A DNA stretch of 64,000 nucleotides from Euborellia annulipes (GCA_023213315.1 JAKCPI010005105.1:62001-126000), one strand, 5' to 3'. Positions 31,482 through 43,172 are shown, counted from the stretch's first letter. The notes: generated from the letters alone by a model not told the origin. Made by a program: numbers and translations.

Positions 31482-31680
31482 TCGTCTTAGGTCATTTAGT
31501 TTATAAAAGATACTTAATATTAATTACGATATAAATTAGGGGGGGGGGTCCAGGCATATTTATTTAATCCATTTTTTATCCAAATGACTTAAATAAAACA
31601 ATCGGACTACCTGGGATCCGAACCCGCGGCGCTTGGGATAGAAGGCCAGCAAGCTAGTCATTACACCACGGCCCGAGGGC
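31482..31680 (-). mobile_element. SINE-A copy, 3' part degenerate
   Basis: Head on the minus strand GCCCTCGGGCCGTGGTGTAA, TAGCTTGCTGGCC and CGCGGGTTCGGATCCC (B box). Body TAGTCCGATTGTTTTATTT and GGACCC. Lies directly against the RH of the preceding HPE. Confidence 0.8.
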
Positions 31681-32288
31681 TAATTTTTACTTTCTTATAT
31701 TTAATTTTCTATAATAATAGGCCTATAGAAAAAATTATTAGTTTTTATTGGTACACTTGACCAGGTATTTCCATATAGTTATGATTAGACTTCTATTATG
31801 AAATATGTATAAAGTGTATCAATAAAAACTTCAAACATATCATCTAGTGTAGGCCATATAAAAGATTATATTTAATAAAGTATTTCAATTAGAGCCTTCG
31901 ATTGAGAGTTTGAATCTAAAATTACCTTCATTGATTACAATTCCGATGAAATGCGAGAGACTCAAAGAGAGAGTCCTTCTAAAAAGGGATTTAATCACAC
32001 AAATGACAGAGAGACGGACAGACACAGTCAAAGATGATTGAATTAAATTTTAAAGGGAGAGAGAGAGAGACAGGGGGGATCATTTAAGTCAATTAAATTT
32101 CCCCTCCTTTCTTCCTCCTAAAAATGATTCTAATTTAAATTAACTTTTTTTATGTTATAAAATTTTATGACAAATTAAAAATCTAATCGCTTTTAAATTA
32201 TTAATTAAAAAAAAAAAAAAATAGTTATGAAGCCTTCATTATTATGTCTGACAAGAGCTTCAAATTATAATATTATGACTTTTCAATC
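31681..32288. other. AT-rich stretch, nothing assigned
   Basis: GAGAGAGAGAGA at about 32059 and a pyrimidine-rich block at 32100-32120. No gene seen. Confidence 0.5.
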
Positions 32289-32695
32289 ATTTTTACTTTC
32301 TCTTACCCATACAAGTATATATATAGATTTATTTACTGATGTACTTTTTTTTGCTATTTTCTCAAAATTTTTTTCTCCAATGATTTTGATTAAAATTCAA
32401 AAATTAATTATTTTTTAGATACTCTATAAAATGTATATTCTCATTTTGTCATTGAAATCTTCTGAAGACCACTTTACTCTTGTACTTCATAGGAAAGATA
32501 GGAGAAATGGTTGTGTTGCCATGGTAACGAAATATAAATATTTTTCCATGTTTATAAATTTTACATTTTGAATTCAAATGTACCTTAAGGTAATTACTAA
32601 AAATCTGGTGTGACAAGCACCAACAGAACATAATTTTCCCTTACCAAAGGTAAGAGAAAGTTACGTGCTGTGCGGCTATCACACCAGGATTTTTA
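32289..32695 (+). mobile_element. HPE internal-deletion derivative
   Basis: 407 bp. LH TTTTACTTTCTCTTACCC is complete on its outer arm, then the sequence jumps to TTTACTGATGTACTTTTTT. The right half and RH (AATCTGGTGTGACAAGCAC to ATCACACCAGGATT) are present. Confidence 0.85.
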
Positions 32696-32742
32696 GATTG
32701 CATATTTCATATTTTCCGCTTGAGACCTACCTTTTAAGAATA

Positions 32743-32955
32743 TACTCTTGTTTATTAATCAGTTGAGTGTATGACACAAAGAAATTTAATAATAGAATAC
32801 TCAGTGTGAAAAAGAATGAATAAAAAGAGAGAGATTTTAAAATGGATAATTTGCATGATGTTAATCTAGACGGGTATAAAAAAAGAAATTAAACGAGCTC
32901 TAATTTGGTTTAGATTGGATTCCATCCAGAAAAAGATTTAAAAAATTCCTGAGGA
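32743..32955 (+). repeat. Dispersed duplicate D1, copy 1
   Basis: About 215 bp containing TTTAAAATGGATAATTTGCA, TGATGTTAATCTAGACGGGT and GGATTCCATCCAGAAAAAG, repeated at 36795-37020 in the same orientation. Both copies follow a plus-strand HPE. It could be a segmental duplication or an unrecognised repeat. Confidence 0.8.
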
Positions 32956-32969
32956 ATTACAAAAAATAA

Positions 32970-33540
32970 AAAAAACCTGGTGTGACGGTCGCACCAGATT
33001 TTTTGTGTAGAGGTATGTTAAGTTTCCGCCATTATATATTCAAGATGTAAAATTTATAAACATGGAAAATAATTATATTTTGTTACCATGGCAACCATTT
33101 CTCCTATCTTTCCTATTAAGTAAAAGAGTAAAGTGTGCTTCAAACAATTTTGAGAGCAAAATGAGAATATAAATTTTAAAGAGCATCTAAAAAATAATTG
33201 ATTTTTGAATTTTAATCAAAATCGTTTGAGCAAATTTTGAAAAAAAAAAAAAAAAAAAAAAAAAAAACTGAAAAAGTACATCAGTAAAATACTAGTACTC
33301 TTTGACCGATTTTGTTTCAAAGCTTATTTACCAGGGAGGGTTTCTAACTTAATTATACAATTTCAGCCTCATAACTCAATTGCTTCATACCTAAAATTGA
33401 ACATAGATCATGTCGCGAAAACCACTTTTTAGGATTCAGGGGACCTCAAAACGTGTATATCCATCAAAATCTCGACATCGTATTTTTTACATGAATCCAA
33501 ATTATATATTAACATATATAGAGGTAAGAGAAAGCAAAAA
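32970..33540 (-). mobile_element. HPE copy with short RH
   Basis: RH is the reduced form CCTGGTGTGACGGTCGCA...CCAGATT. LH has lost its inner ACTTTCTCT arm but ends GGTAAGAGAAAGCAAAAA. A 30-base A-run lies at 33240-33267. Confidence 0.85.
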
Positions 33541-34216
33541 ATTAATGCCACTAGAATTTACGAATAACACTTATTTCCTTGCTTATATATAACTTATTGT
33601 TTAAATTCCTCCATCAGTTCAGTCATTCATCATACAATGATGCGTTTAATAGAGCAACATCCGGAAAAGAGAGAGATAGAGAGAATTTGGTGGATTTTAG
33701 GATAAATAATTAATTTCAAAGAGATCCTGCTGGTGCCATTTGTTTTCCCTCTCTCCTTCGTCTTCTCGGTTCTCTTTTTAGTTGTTTGAGTAAACTAAAT
33801 GAAACGCGCATTTCTCTCTAATTCTCGCTATTTACAAATCAGTCTTGATTAAATTATTGGAAATAGAGATTAAAAGAGTTTGATGAAATCTTAAAAAAAA
33901 ATTGCAAATTTCATTATTGAACTATAATTTATTAAAGAATTCTAAATTGTTCAAAATTGTCTATTTTATATTAAGCAAATTACATTTATATATTACTGGG
34001 TAATAAATACTATTTTGACGGAATGCCTGGAGAATATAATATTTAAGATATTTTATACATTAGGGTGATGCTTAAAAGGCCAAAAATTTTTATTTTTTAT
34101 TTTTGCTGTAGTTCACCCCGACATTTTGTTCTACCTAATGATATTAATAGAAACAATTTTTTTTTTCTCGATATTTTTGCACAAATTTTAGGCGTCGCTA
34201 CCAAGCTCTGAAGTTA
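33541..34216. other. AT-rich stretch, nothing assigned
   Basis: GAGAGAGATAGAGAGA at about 33668 and a pyrimidine-rich block near 33750. No gene recognised. Confidence 0.5.
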
Positions 34217-34871
34217 TAAAAATTCTGGTGTGACTGTCGCACAGCACACAACTTTCTCTTACATTCGATAATCGAAAGTTGTGTTATGTGCTTGTCACAC
34301 CAGATTTTTTGTGTCGACATATATTTAGTTTCCTACAGTACGGTACATTCGATTTTCAAGATGTAAAATTTATATGTGAAAATATTTATATTTTGTTAGC
34401 ATGGCAACCATTTCGCCTATCTTTTCTATAGAGTACAAGACTAAAGTGGACTTCAGAAGATTTTAATGACAAAATGAGAATATACATTTCAAAGAGAATC
34501 TAAAAAATAATTGATTTATGAGTTTTAATCTAAATCGTTAGAGCGAATTTTGAGAAAATCGAAAAAAACTGAAAAAGTACATCAGTAAAGTACTAGTACT
34601 CTTTGGCCGATTTTGATTAAAAGCTTATTTTTCCGGTCCCGGGAGGTGTTTAACTTAAATATAAAATTTCAACTTGCTAGCTCTTTTTGTTCTTGAGATA
34701 TTTTGTTCACAGACACACAGACAGACCATGTCGCGAAAATCAATTTTTTGGATTCAGGGGCCTCTAAACGTGAATATCCGTAAAAAACTCGACATCGAAT
34801 TTTTGACATGAATCCAATACTTTCTCTCTATATATATTATTAACATATATAGAGGTAAGAGAAAGTAAAAA
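34217..34871 (-). mobile_element. HPE copy, full length
   Basis: RH (TTCTGGTGTGACTGTCGCA to GTCACACCAGATT) and LH (ACTTTCTCTCTATATATA to GGTAAGAGAAAGTAAAAA) are both intact; 655 bp. Confidence 0.9.
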
Positions 34872-34950
34872 TATTGCCAAATTATAATTTTTCAAAAAAA
34901 ATTTTTGTAAGCAATTAACTTTTTCAAAAATCACTTAAGCCACTCTTAGA

Positions 34951-35388
34951 TTCACCCACCTAGGGCGTGAAAATAAGCTTTTGATCAAAATCGACCTAAA
35001 AACACTAGTACTTTACTGATGTATTTTTCAGTTTTTTTCGATTTTCTCAAAGTTCGCTCCAACGATTTTGATTAAAATTCAAAAATCAATTATTTTTTAG
35101 ATTCTCTTTAAAATGTATATTTTCATTTTGCCATTGCAATATTCTAAAGACCACTTTACTCTTGTACTTCATATGAATGATAGGAGAAATGGTTGTTGCC
35201 ATGGTAACAAAATATAAATATTTTCCCATACTAATAAATTGTATATCTTGAATTCTAACGGCGGAAACTAAATATATGTCGACACGAAAAATCTGGTGTG
35301 ACTATCGCACAGCACACAACTTTCTCTTACCTTCGGTAATCGAAAGTTATCTTCTGTGCTTGTCACACCAGATTTTTTTTTGCTATTC
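34951..35388 (+). mobile_element. HPE copy with inverted (flipped) RH
   Basis: Body starts at CACCTAGGGCGTGAAAATAA and runs in plus orientation to GGAAACTAAATATATGTCGA. The RH that follows reads GTGTGACTATCGCACAGC, TTTCTCTTACCTTCGGTAAT, GTGCTTGTCACACC, which is the minus-orientation reading; other plus copies here read GTGTGACAAGCACAG first. LH is missing. Confidence 0.85.
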
Positions 35389-35942
35389 AATGACTTTGAT
35401 TTCAAATTCCCAAATATGGAATAAAATTTTGTCCTTTATATTTTTTTTTGTGTTCATATGGATCAATACCCCCCCTTTTTTTACACCGGGTCATTTGACT
35501 TGTGAATCATCCCTATTGGGTTCGATTCCCGAGAGTGTTTGGTCGGTCTCTCTTTTGTTTGTTTGTTTTTGGGATATAGGGATTCCCTCCGGCCTTTCGT
35601 TTGATCGTTTTTGATGTCTCTCTTTCTCTCTCTCTTGTTGGACTCTTGTCGTCGTCCTTGTTGTGTTTTTTTTTTGGCCATCGTCATCTGATGCTTCCAT
35701 TAAATTCACTCAAGGGAAAAAAAAAGGAAAAAAAAAAACAGAAATCAAGTCCAATTAATTTATTAGGCAGACGACGTAATCTAAAACATCTCAATATCAA
35801 AGAATATCTCTATCTTTTTTGGACATCTTTTCTTGAACGAAAAATCATAAAGAGATTTAAATAATAATAACCCGTTTCATCCGAAAAAATTTCTAGCTCT
35901 ACCCAAGTCAGGAAAATCACAAAATGCTTGCAGCCAATTTTT
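35389..35942. other. Unassigned stretch with tRNA-like 3' half
   Basis: 35489-35545 contains ACTTGTGAATCA and TTGGGTTCGATTCCCGA, a good T-arm/B box, but no matching acceptor or D arm. Probably a tRNA pseudogene or SINE head scrap. The GTC/CTC-rich ORFs at 35480-35710 are low-complexity. Confidence 0.35.
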
Positions 35943-36570
35943 TTTTTTTCACTTTCTCTTACCTCTATATATATGTTAATATATATATATATATAGAGAG
36001 AAAGTATTGGTTTCATGTCAAAAATTCGATGTCGAGATTTTGATGGATCTTCACGTTTTGAGGTCCCCTGAATCCAAAAAAGTGGTTTTCGTGACATGGT
36101 CTGTCTGTGTGTCTGTCTGTCTGTCTGTGAACAAAATATCTCAAGAACGAAAAGAGCTATGAGGTTGAAATTTTATATTTAAGTTAAGCACCTCCCTGGG
36201 ACGTGACACGAAGCTTTTGAACAAAATCGACCAAAGAGTACTAGTACTTTACTGATGCACTTTTTCAGTTTTTTTTCGATTTTCACTAAATTCGCTCCAA
36301 CAATTTTTTTTTTTTTTTAATTCAAAAATCAATTATTTTTTAGATTCTCTTTAAAATGAATATTCTTATTTTGCCATTGAAATCTTTTGAAGACCACTTT
36401 ACTCTTGTACTCCATAGAAAAGATAGGAGAAATGGTTATCATGGTAACAAAATATAAATATTTTCACATATAAATTTTACATCTTGAAAATCGAATGTAC
36501 TGTGCTGTCGGAAACTAAATACATGTCGACACAGAAAGTTGTGTACTGTGCTTTTCACACCAGATTTCTT
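35943..36570 (+). mobile_element. HPE copy with half RH
   Basis: LH intact (CACTTTCTCTTACCTC to GAGAGAAAGT). After ACATGTCGACACAG only half of RH remains: AAAGTTGTGTACTGTGCTTT...CACACC. That half matches the flipped reading, not the normal one. Confidence 0.85.
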
Positions 36571-36794
36571 TAATTTAGATTCGTTCTGAAGTAAATGGGT
36601 AAAAAATTATTTAATTTTTAATATGTCAACCTATAGAGATGAACAGGATTGCGATCATTTTGGATTTAAATCCTTAAATTCGATCCACGATTAGGATTAA
36701 AATGCATTAGACAAAAAGGATTTTGAGATTCAAATCTATGGTTTAGAATTTTACTTTTTAAAAACAGCAAACGGTGATATCTTCAAGATTACTT

Positions 36795-37020
36795 CCGATA
36801 TAGATTGTTTATTAAACGGTTGTGTGTGTGTATGACGCAAAGAAATTGAATAATAGAATATTCAGAGTAAAAAAGAACGAATAAAAGAGAGAGACTTTAA
36901 AATGGATAATTTGCATGATGTTAATCTAGACGGGTAAATAAAAAAAAGAAATTAAATGAGCTCTAATTTGGTTTAGATTGGATTCCATCCAGAAAAAGAA
37001 GATTTAAAAAAATGCCTTAG
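36795..37020 (+). repeat. Dispersed duplicate D1, copy 2
   Basis: Same blocks as 32743-32955, with small indels and a GTGTGTGTGT insertion near its start. Confidence 0.8.
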
Positions 37021-37174
37021 CAGATGTAAAAATTGCGAAAAAAATGAAATGATACCAAACTTTCTTTTACATAAATAATTAACAGAGGTGGAAGAATATG
37101 TTTAAAAATTTATAGCACTTAGTTGGGGAAGCGACTCGTCGCCGAGCAAGGAAAAAGCAAAAGAAACACTCAAT

Positions 37175-37597
37175 CAGGTCTATTCTCTAAGAATAAGCGT
37201 TAAAATTTAAAATAAACAAATAGGTGTTAAAAACTAATGTAGAAACAATCAGCGTTAAAAAATGCCATTCTCTAAACAATCTTTTAACAGCGACGTTAAC
37301 ATGTTGCTTTTATTTCAGAGCTATCAAAATTACCTTACTTTTTAGGTTGAGGACGCCATTTTTATTTTAAACACGACGTTAAAATATTTAAGTCACCCCC
37401 TAGACATGACATTAATTTTTAACACTATTTACTAAATATTAACACTTTAGCTTTACATTTTTGTTCACAGAATAGCTATTTGATGCAAATAAGTGATTTT
37501 GAATAGCATTTTTTAACGCTGATTGTTTTTACATTACTATTTTAACACCTATTTGTTTATTTTAAATTTTAACGCCTTTTTTTAGAGAATAGACCTG
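37175..37597. mobile_element. TIR-1 copy 3, complete
   Basis: CAGGTCTATTCTCTAAGAAT at the left and its near-complement AGAGAATAGACCTG at the right; 423 bp. This copy shows the site (CACAGAATAGCT) used by the SINE in copy 2, uninterrupted. Confidence 0.85.
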
Positions 37598-38050
37598 TCT
37601 AAGCCTACACTAACACCAACAAAGTAGCCAAACTGTCTGGTGTGTGTAAAGAGGTTATTAAAATCATTTGTCTCTATCTCGTTTGAATATATTTTATTTA
37701 TTTATTTATTTATTTTAATAATTAAAATTCAAAGAGAAAAAAATAATAATTTCCGTACTCTCGCTAATTTAATACACCAACTTTAATCTATTATAAAATA
37801 ACTCATTAAAATTAAATATTATGACAAGAAATGATTTCAATTTTAATTAAATTTATTTTAAATAACCTGAGAGGGGGTTAATTAAAAAAATAAACAACTT
37901 TTTGACATGTTGATGAGAATATAGCTTTATTTTTAGAAAAATTTAATTATTATTTATTTGCGGATGAGCATCATCATCATCATCATCATATGAAAATAAT
38001 TAATACTAGCCGCACCGACCGCCTTCGGCGGGCTTCGTGCCTTGCCGGGG
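37598..38050. other. AT-rich stretch, CAT microsatellite, GC hairpin
   Basis: (CAT)7 at 37969-37989. At 38008-38050 TACTAGCCGCACCGACCGCC then TTCGGCGGGCTTCGTGCC forms a GC hairpin (CCGCC/GGCGG) of the sort seen at ends of some Helitron-like or retroelement repeats; it abuts a truncated HPE. Confidence 0.45.
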
Positions 38051-38482
38051 CGTAAAGTGTGCTTCATAAGATTTCAATGCCAAAATGAGAATATATATTT
38101 TAAAGAGCATCTAATAAATAATTGTTTTTTTAATTTTAATCAGAATCGTTGGAGCGAATTTTGAGAAAATCGAAAAAAACTGAAAAAGTACATCAGTAAA
38201 GTACTAGTACTCTTTGGCCGATTTTGATTAAAAGCGTATTTTCACGCCCTAAGGGGTGACTAACTTAAATATAAAATTTCAACCTCCTAGCTCAATTCCT
38301 TCATGCTTTAAATTGAACATAGACACACACAGACAGACCATGTTAAAACCACTTTTTCGGACTCAGGGGGCCTCAAAACGTGTATATCCGTCAAATTCTT
38401 GACATCGAATTTTTGACATGTAACCAATACTTTCTCTCTATATACAGGTATTAACATATATAGATAAGAGAAAGTAAAAAAA
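38051..38482 (-). mobile_element. HPE copy lacking RH
   Basis: Begins at GTAAAGTGTGCTTCATAAG directly after the GC hairpin and ends in LH (ACTTTCTCTCTATATACAGG to AGATAAGAGAAAGTAAAAA). Confidence 0.85.
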
Positions 38483-38522
38483 AAAGTTTCAGCTACAATT
38501 TCTTTTTCGAAGGGTTTTTTCT

Positions 38523-38560
38523 TCCTGAAGGGAGGAGACCTGAAGTCCTCGAAACTCTAG
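38523..38560 (+). ncRNA. Hammerhead-like motif with strong helix II
   Basis: CTGAAGG, GAGGA-loop-TCCTC, GAAACTC. Helix II is a perfect 5 bp, but the last base of CUGANGA is G, and no clear UH site is seen. It lies in the gap between two HPE copies. Confidence 0.35.
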
Positions 38561-38625
38561 ATTGACGATTATTACAAATTTTTTGATTTTTTTTTATACT
38601 GAGATTCAACGGTTCTTCTTTATTT

Positions 38626-39236
38626 TTTTACTTTCTCTTACCTTTATATTTATGTTAACATATATGAGAGAGAAAGTACTGGATTCATGTCAAAAATTTG
38701 ATGTCGAGATTTTGATGGATCTTCACGTTTTGAGGTCCCCTGAATCCAAAAAAGTGGTTTTCGTGACATGGTCTGTCTGTGTGTCTGTCTGTCTGTCTGT
38801 GAACAAAATATCTCAAGAACGAAAAGAGCTAGGAGGTTGAAATTTTATATTAAAGTTAGGCACCCCCTGGGACGTGACACGGAGCTTTTGAACAAAATCG
38901 GCCAAAGAGTACTAGTACTTTACTGATGCACTTTTTCAATTTTTTTCGATTTTCTCTAAATTCGCTCCAACGTTTTTTTTTTTAATTCAAAAATCAATTA
39001 TTTTTTAGATTCTCTTTAAAATGTATATTCTCGTTTTGTCATTGAAATCTTCTGAAGACCACTTATACTCCATAGAAAAGATAAGAGAAATGGTTGCCGT
39101 GGTAACAAAATATAAATATTTTTCGATACTTATAAATTTTACCGAAAAATCTGGTGTGACAAGCACAGAACACAACTTTCGAATACCGAAGGTAAGAGAA
39201 AGTTGTGTGCTGGGCTGCAGTCACACCAGATTGTTT
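38626..39236 (+). mobile_element. HPE copy, full length
   Basis: LH (TTTTTTACTTTCTCTTACC to GAGAGAGAAAGT) and RH (AATCTGGTGTGACAAGCACA to GTCACACCAGATT); 611 bp. The CTGT block is (CTGT)n. Confidence 0.9.
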
Positions 39237-39845
39237 TATACTTTATACGGTTGTTTTTCACTGACTTCTATTTTTCCTCTCTCAATTTTTCTTAATGACT
39301 TGAGAATATGCAACAGTTTAATTTTAAAGGGATTATTATTCAATGATGAAAGAAATTATTATAATCTCTTCTAATAGGTGATTTTATAAGAAAAAAAAAT
39401 TGGATTTCCATCTGTCTTTAAGACGAGAGAGGAGCAGCTGCTCGATTCCCGTCCCTTTCCATATGCTCTCTCTCACTTGATTGGTCAGCTGGCTAACCCC
39501 ACTCTCTCTCTTTCTCTTGGTCCTAATTACCATCCGGTTGTGTTTGTCAATACGTGACTCGGCACTTTTAGTCTCCCCTAAGGGGTGGTTAGCTTCTGTT
39601 ATAGCCTATGTGGGAGAGAGAAAGGGGATGTTTGAATAAATTGTGTTACTCTTATTCGGTTATATATTGAATAGAATAACGTTAATTGGAATACAAAAAA
39701 GGGGTGAAGAAGAAAAATAATAATAATAAAAAATCTGGAGCACATCACACAACTTTTTGAATAAAATTATTAAATTTTTCAAACGTGGAATTTAATTATT
39801 TTCAAAATCTAATCTATTCATCATTTAGTAAGAACGCATGTTTGT
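39237..39845. other. Unassigned stretch with promoter-like block
   Basis: 39425-39640 is less AT-rich, with GATTGGTCAGCTGGCTAACC (inverted CCAAT) and pyrimidine tracts. No ORF or known repeat. Confidence 0.3.
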
Positions 39846-40550
39846 GTTGATTTATTTAGTTTCCGACAGTACATTTTTTTTAAATTTGTTTGCAATCTTT
39901 TTCTGATGAGCCTCGTACATTAAATTTCAAGATGTAATTTTTTTTTTTAAAACCCTCTTCGGCGACTTTGGGCAATTAGGGTATGACTTAATTAAATAAA
40001 TTTTTAACTTACATTATACCGATGGCTATTGGGGGACGTTTTACACGCTGATTGCTCGGGGTCACCAATCCCGAGCTTTCGCCGCTCTTGGCAGTGAGAT
40101 GTAAAATTTATAAACATATTGTATCAAGGCAGCTATCTCTCCTAACTTTCCTAATATATATTTTACCGGGATTGGGGACCCCGAGCAATCACCGTGTAAA
40201 ACGTCCCCCAATAGCCATCGGTATAATGTAAGTTAAAAATCATACCCTAAATGGCCTCAGGAGCCTAAAATGTTTTTTTTTTTTTAATAATTAATATAGA
40301 GCATCTTAAAAATAATTGATTTATGAATTTTAATCTAAATCGTTAGAGCGAATTTTGAGAAAATCGAAAAACTTGAAATAGTTTTTGATTATATTAGCTT
40401 ATTTTCACGCTTCAGGAGAATATTTTACTTGAAATATAAAAGTTCAACCTCTTAACTCATTTACTTCTTGTTTTAAATTAAACACACAGAGACAGATCAT
40501 TTTGGGGACCCACTTGTTGGTTAGCAATAAAATCTCGTTGTCAGAGAATT
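39846..40550 (-). mobile_element. HPE copy, degenerate, hosting inverted SINE pair
   Basis: TTTAGTTTCCGACAGTACA, AAATTTCAAGATGTAA and, after the insertions, GAGCATCTTAAAAATAATTG and AGCTTATTTTCACGCTTC mark a minus HPE. RH and LH are lost. Confidence 0.65.
39945..40275. repeat. Inverted pair of SINE-like elements
   Basis: 39955-40090 contains CATTATACCGATGGCTATTG, GGGGACGTTTTACACG and ATTGCTCGGGGTC; 40153-40275 holds the same in reverse complement. Their outer parts resemble SINE-B tails (GGCCTCAGGAGCC). About 60 bp of HPE sequence lies between. Two opposite insertions, or one foldback insertion. Confidence 0.75.
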
Positions 40551-41110
40551 CAAAATTAAAATTTTTTTCGCCATTTGAGGCCATTTAGATCTCGTCTCAA
40601 CTGTTTGGAAGTTATTTTCAGGCAAATAGTCAAGTCAAATATTAGTTCTTGTTAATTAATGATTATCTCTCTCTACTCTCTACTATTGCAAACTCCTCGC
40701 ACACAACAACAATACTTATATTTTCTTAGTATCTCAATCTTTTCAAATTATTTTAAAACTAGTTTTCAAAAATCCATATTTTTCCTCTTTCATTTAAAGT
40801 TGCGGCTGTCATTCGTTTTTTTTTTTTCGCAATCCTCTAATGGATTTCATAATTTATCTGTTTGAAATTTACATAAAATAAAGACAGATGGCGTCTAAAC
40901 AAAAAACAAAAAAAAATCTTCAACAAGAGCGAGAGAGACTTTTGAGATTTATGAAGAAAGATAAAAAAAAAAAAACACAAAACTTGTAATCGAAAGCCAA
41001 GTTAAACAAAACCCGATGAATAATATTTTCAGCCTTATTATCTATGTATGAAAATACTTTAAAAAAAATCTTGAGTTATGTTAGTAAACATGAATTGAAT
41101 ATACAAAAAA
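40551..41110. other. AT-rich stretch with SINE-B tail scrap
   Basis: 40563-40600 (TTTTTCGCCATTTGAGGCCA, TTTAGATCTCG) is a SINE-B-type tail on the minus strand. Otherwise no feature. Confidence 0.45.
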
Positions 41111-41211
41111 AAAAAATTTGGTGTGACCTTCGGTAATCGAAAGTTGTCTTCTGTGCTTGTCACACCAGATTTTTTGTGTCGAAATATATTTAGACCCGAA
41201 AGAATTGAATT
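41111..41211 (-). mobile_element. HPE right-end fragment
   Basis: Partial RH (TTTGGTGTGACCTTCGGTAA to GTCACACCAGATT) missing the outer left half, then TGTGTCGAAATATATTTAG. Confidence 0.8.
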
Positions 41212-42131
41212 AAAAATTTTTAAAAAAAAAAATTTCTTTCGCATTTAACTTACACTCTTCCTCATTTACATATTTTTTGTTTTGCCAAGAAAAGGATGGA
41301 ATAAAATATTTTGAAAAGACGTTAAAAAAAGGGGTCTGATTTTCTAAATGATTTTAAAAGAGGGAAGATAATCAAATTCTCCTTCACATGTAAATTTCTT
41401 TCTTTTTTTTTGTGCTCCCTCCTAACGTTCATTTATTGTATCTCTTTAAAATGGTGCGGGGCCCTTGTCTGGGGTCAGTGTCAAATTACACCTCTAAAGC
41501 AAACAACTAACCATTTACAAAGACGAGGACATCCTCAATTATCCAATTTTCTTTTCTTATTTTTTTTTTATTTCGCGCCTATTTTTCTTCTTGTAAATTA
41601 GATTACTTCATCTTAATCAAAAATTCTTATGGTTTCTCTCAGTTATTTATAATTAACTTTTAAATTAAATGGATTTCTTCTTCCTTGAGTTATTATATAC
41701 CAAAGTTATAAGGGAATATATAATTATAGGGCGTACAAGTAAGAAAATTTAAAATTAGATGTATTAACTAGATGCAAAAAATCATTGAAAAAAATGTTTC
41801 AGTTAACTTAATTAAAATTTTTCTTTGTTTATATTTATTTAATTAATCAAAGAGGGTCTTTGATATCTGCGGCTATTTTAAAAAAAATATTAAAAATTAT
41901 TTTGCGGCTTATTTCGAGGTGAAAGAAAAAAAATCTGGGGTGCACAAAGCTATAATTATTTCCTCTTTTACTTATTAAATAATTTAATGATAAAAGCTAG
42001 TTAATAAACTCTAATGTTTAATCGTGATTGAAATTTTATCTATTTTGTTATAAAAATAAATTTTAAATTTAGAATTTTTAAATTAAAATATGATTTGTAA
42101 TTAAAATAAATAAATACACTGGGAGTTATTG
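41212..42131. other. AT-rich stretch, nothing assigned
   Basis: 41440-41530 is less AT-rich and open in one frame (WCGALVWGQCQITPLKQTTN), but no family is recognised and it ends in T-runs. Confidence 0.4.
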
Positions 42132-42795
42132 AAAAAATCTGGTGTGACTGGCGCACAGCACACAACTTTCTCTTACCTTCGGTAATCGAAAGTTGTGTAC
42201 TGTGCTTGCCACACCAGATTTTTTGTGTCGACATATATTTAGTTTCCGCCAATATATTGAAATTTAAGATGTCAAATTTATAAACATGGGAAAATATTTA
42301 TATTTTGTTACCATGGCAACCATTTTTCCTATCTTTCCTATGAAGCACAAGAGTAAAGTGTGCTTCAAACAATTTTGAGGGCAAAACGAGAATATACATT
42401 TGAAAGAGCATCTAAAAAATAATTGATTTTTGAATTTTAATCAAAATCGTTAGAGCGAATTTTGAGAAAATCGAAAAAAAAACTGAAAAAGTACATCAGT
42501 AAAGTACTACGTACTCTTTGGCCGATTTTGATTAAAAGCTTATTTTTCCGGTCCCGGGGGGTGTTTAACTTAAATATAAAATTTCAGCCTCATAGCTCAA
42601 TTTCTTCATGCTTAAAATTGAACACAGACACACACACACACAGACAGACCATGTCGCGAAAACCACTTTTTTGGATTCAGGGGACCTCAAAACGTGAAGA
42701 TCCATCAAAATCTCGACATCGAATTTTTGACATGAATCCAATACTTTCTCTCTATATATATATTACATATATACATAGGTAAGAGAAAGTAAAAA
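42132..42795 (-). mobile_element. HPE copy, full length
   Basis: RH (AATCTGGTGTGACTGGCGCA to GCCACACCAGATT) and LH (ACTTTCTCTCTATATATATA to GGTAAGAGAAAGTAAAAA). Very similar to the copy at 13286. Confidence 0.9.
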
Positions 42796-43019
42796 TTGTT
42801 TGAATAATGAAAATTTACCTGCTTTATTTTTTACACTTTATTTCCTTGTTCAGTTGACATCAGGCTGATTAAAATTTCTAAGAAAAACCGCGGAGTACGA
42901 AATTATTGATATTTTATCCAAATTCATTTTGGAAGATATGAAGATAATTTTAAGTTATTTTTTTGAACATCTCTTTCTAGTGACGTAATAACTCATGTTT
43001 ATATCTGTAGGTAAAGGGT

Positions 43020-43172
43020 TTCTGCGCCCTTAAGGGTCAGAGGTTGAGCATTAGCTTCTGGTGCCTAAGCTCTACGCTTCCCATCTGGTTCTATGCGAAA
43101 AAATTTTTAATTCAACTGGATACCAATCGGGGACGAATTCTAAATGGCCTCAGATGCCGAAAACATCTTAAA
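43020..43172 (+). mobile_element. SINE-B copy
   Basis: GGTTGAGCATTAGCTTCTGG, GCCTAAGCTCTACGC, then AACTGGATACCAATCGGGGA and tail AAATGGCCTCAGATGCCGAA with a weak A-rich end. The head is tRNA-like but its B box is eroded (ATCTGGTTCTATGC). Confidence 0.6.

Noticed and set aside
34951..35388. HPE as an integrated parvovirus-like genome, because of the terminal hairpins and the flip
   Set aside because: There is no replication or capsid-like coding sequence, and copies are short, numerous and share one non-coding body.
35480..35864. Several overlapping ORFs in CTC/GTC-rich sequence
   Set aside because: Low-complexity composition in three frames; typical of microsatellite-like DNA.
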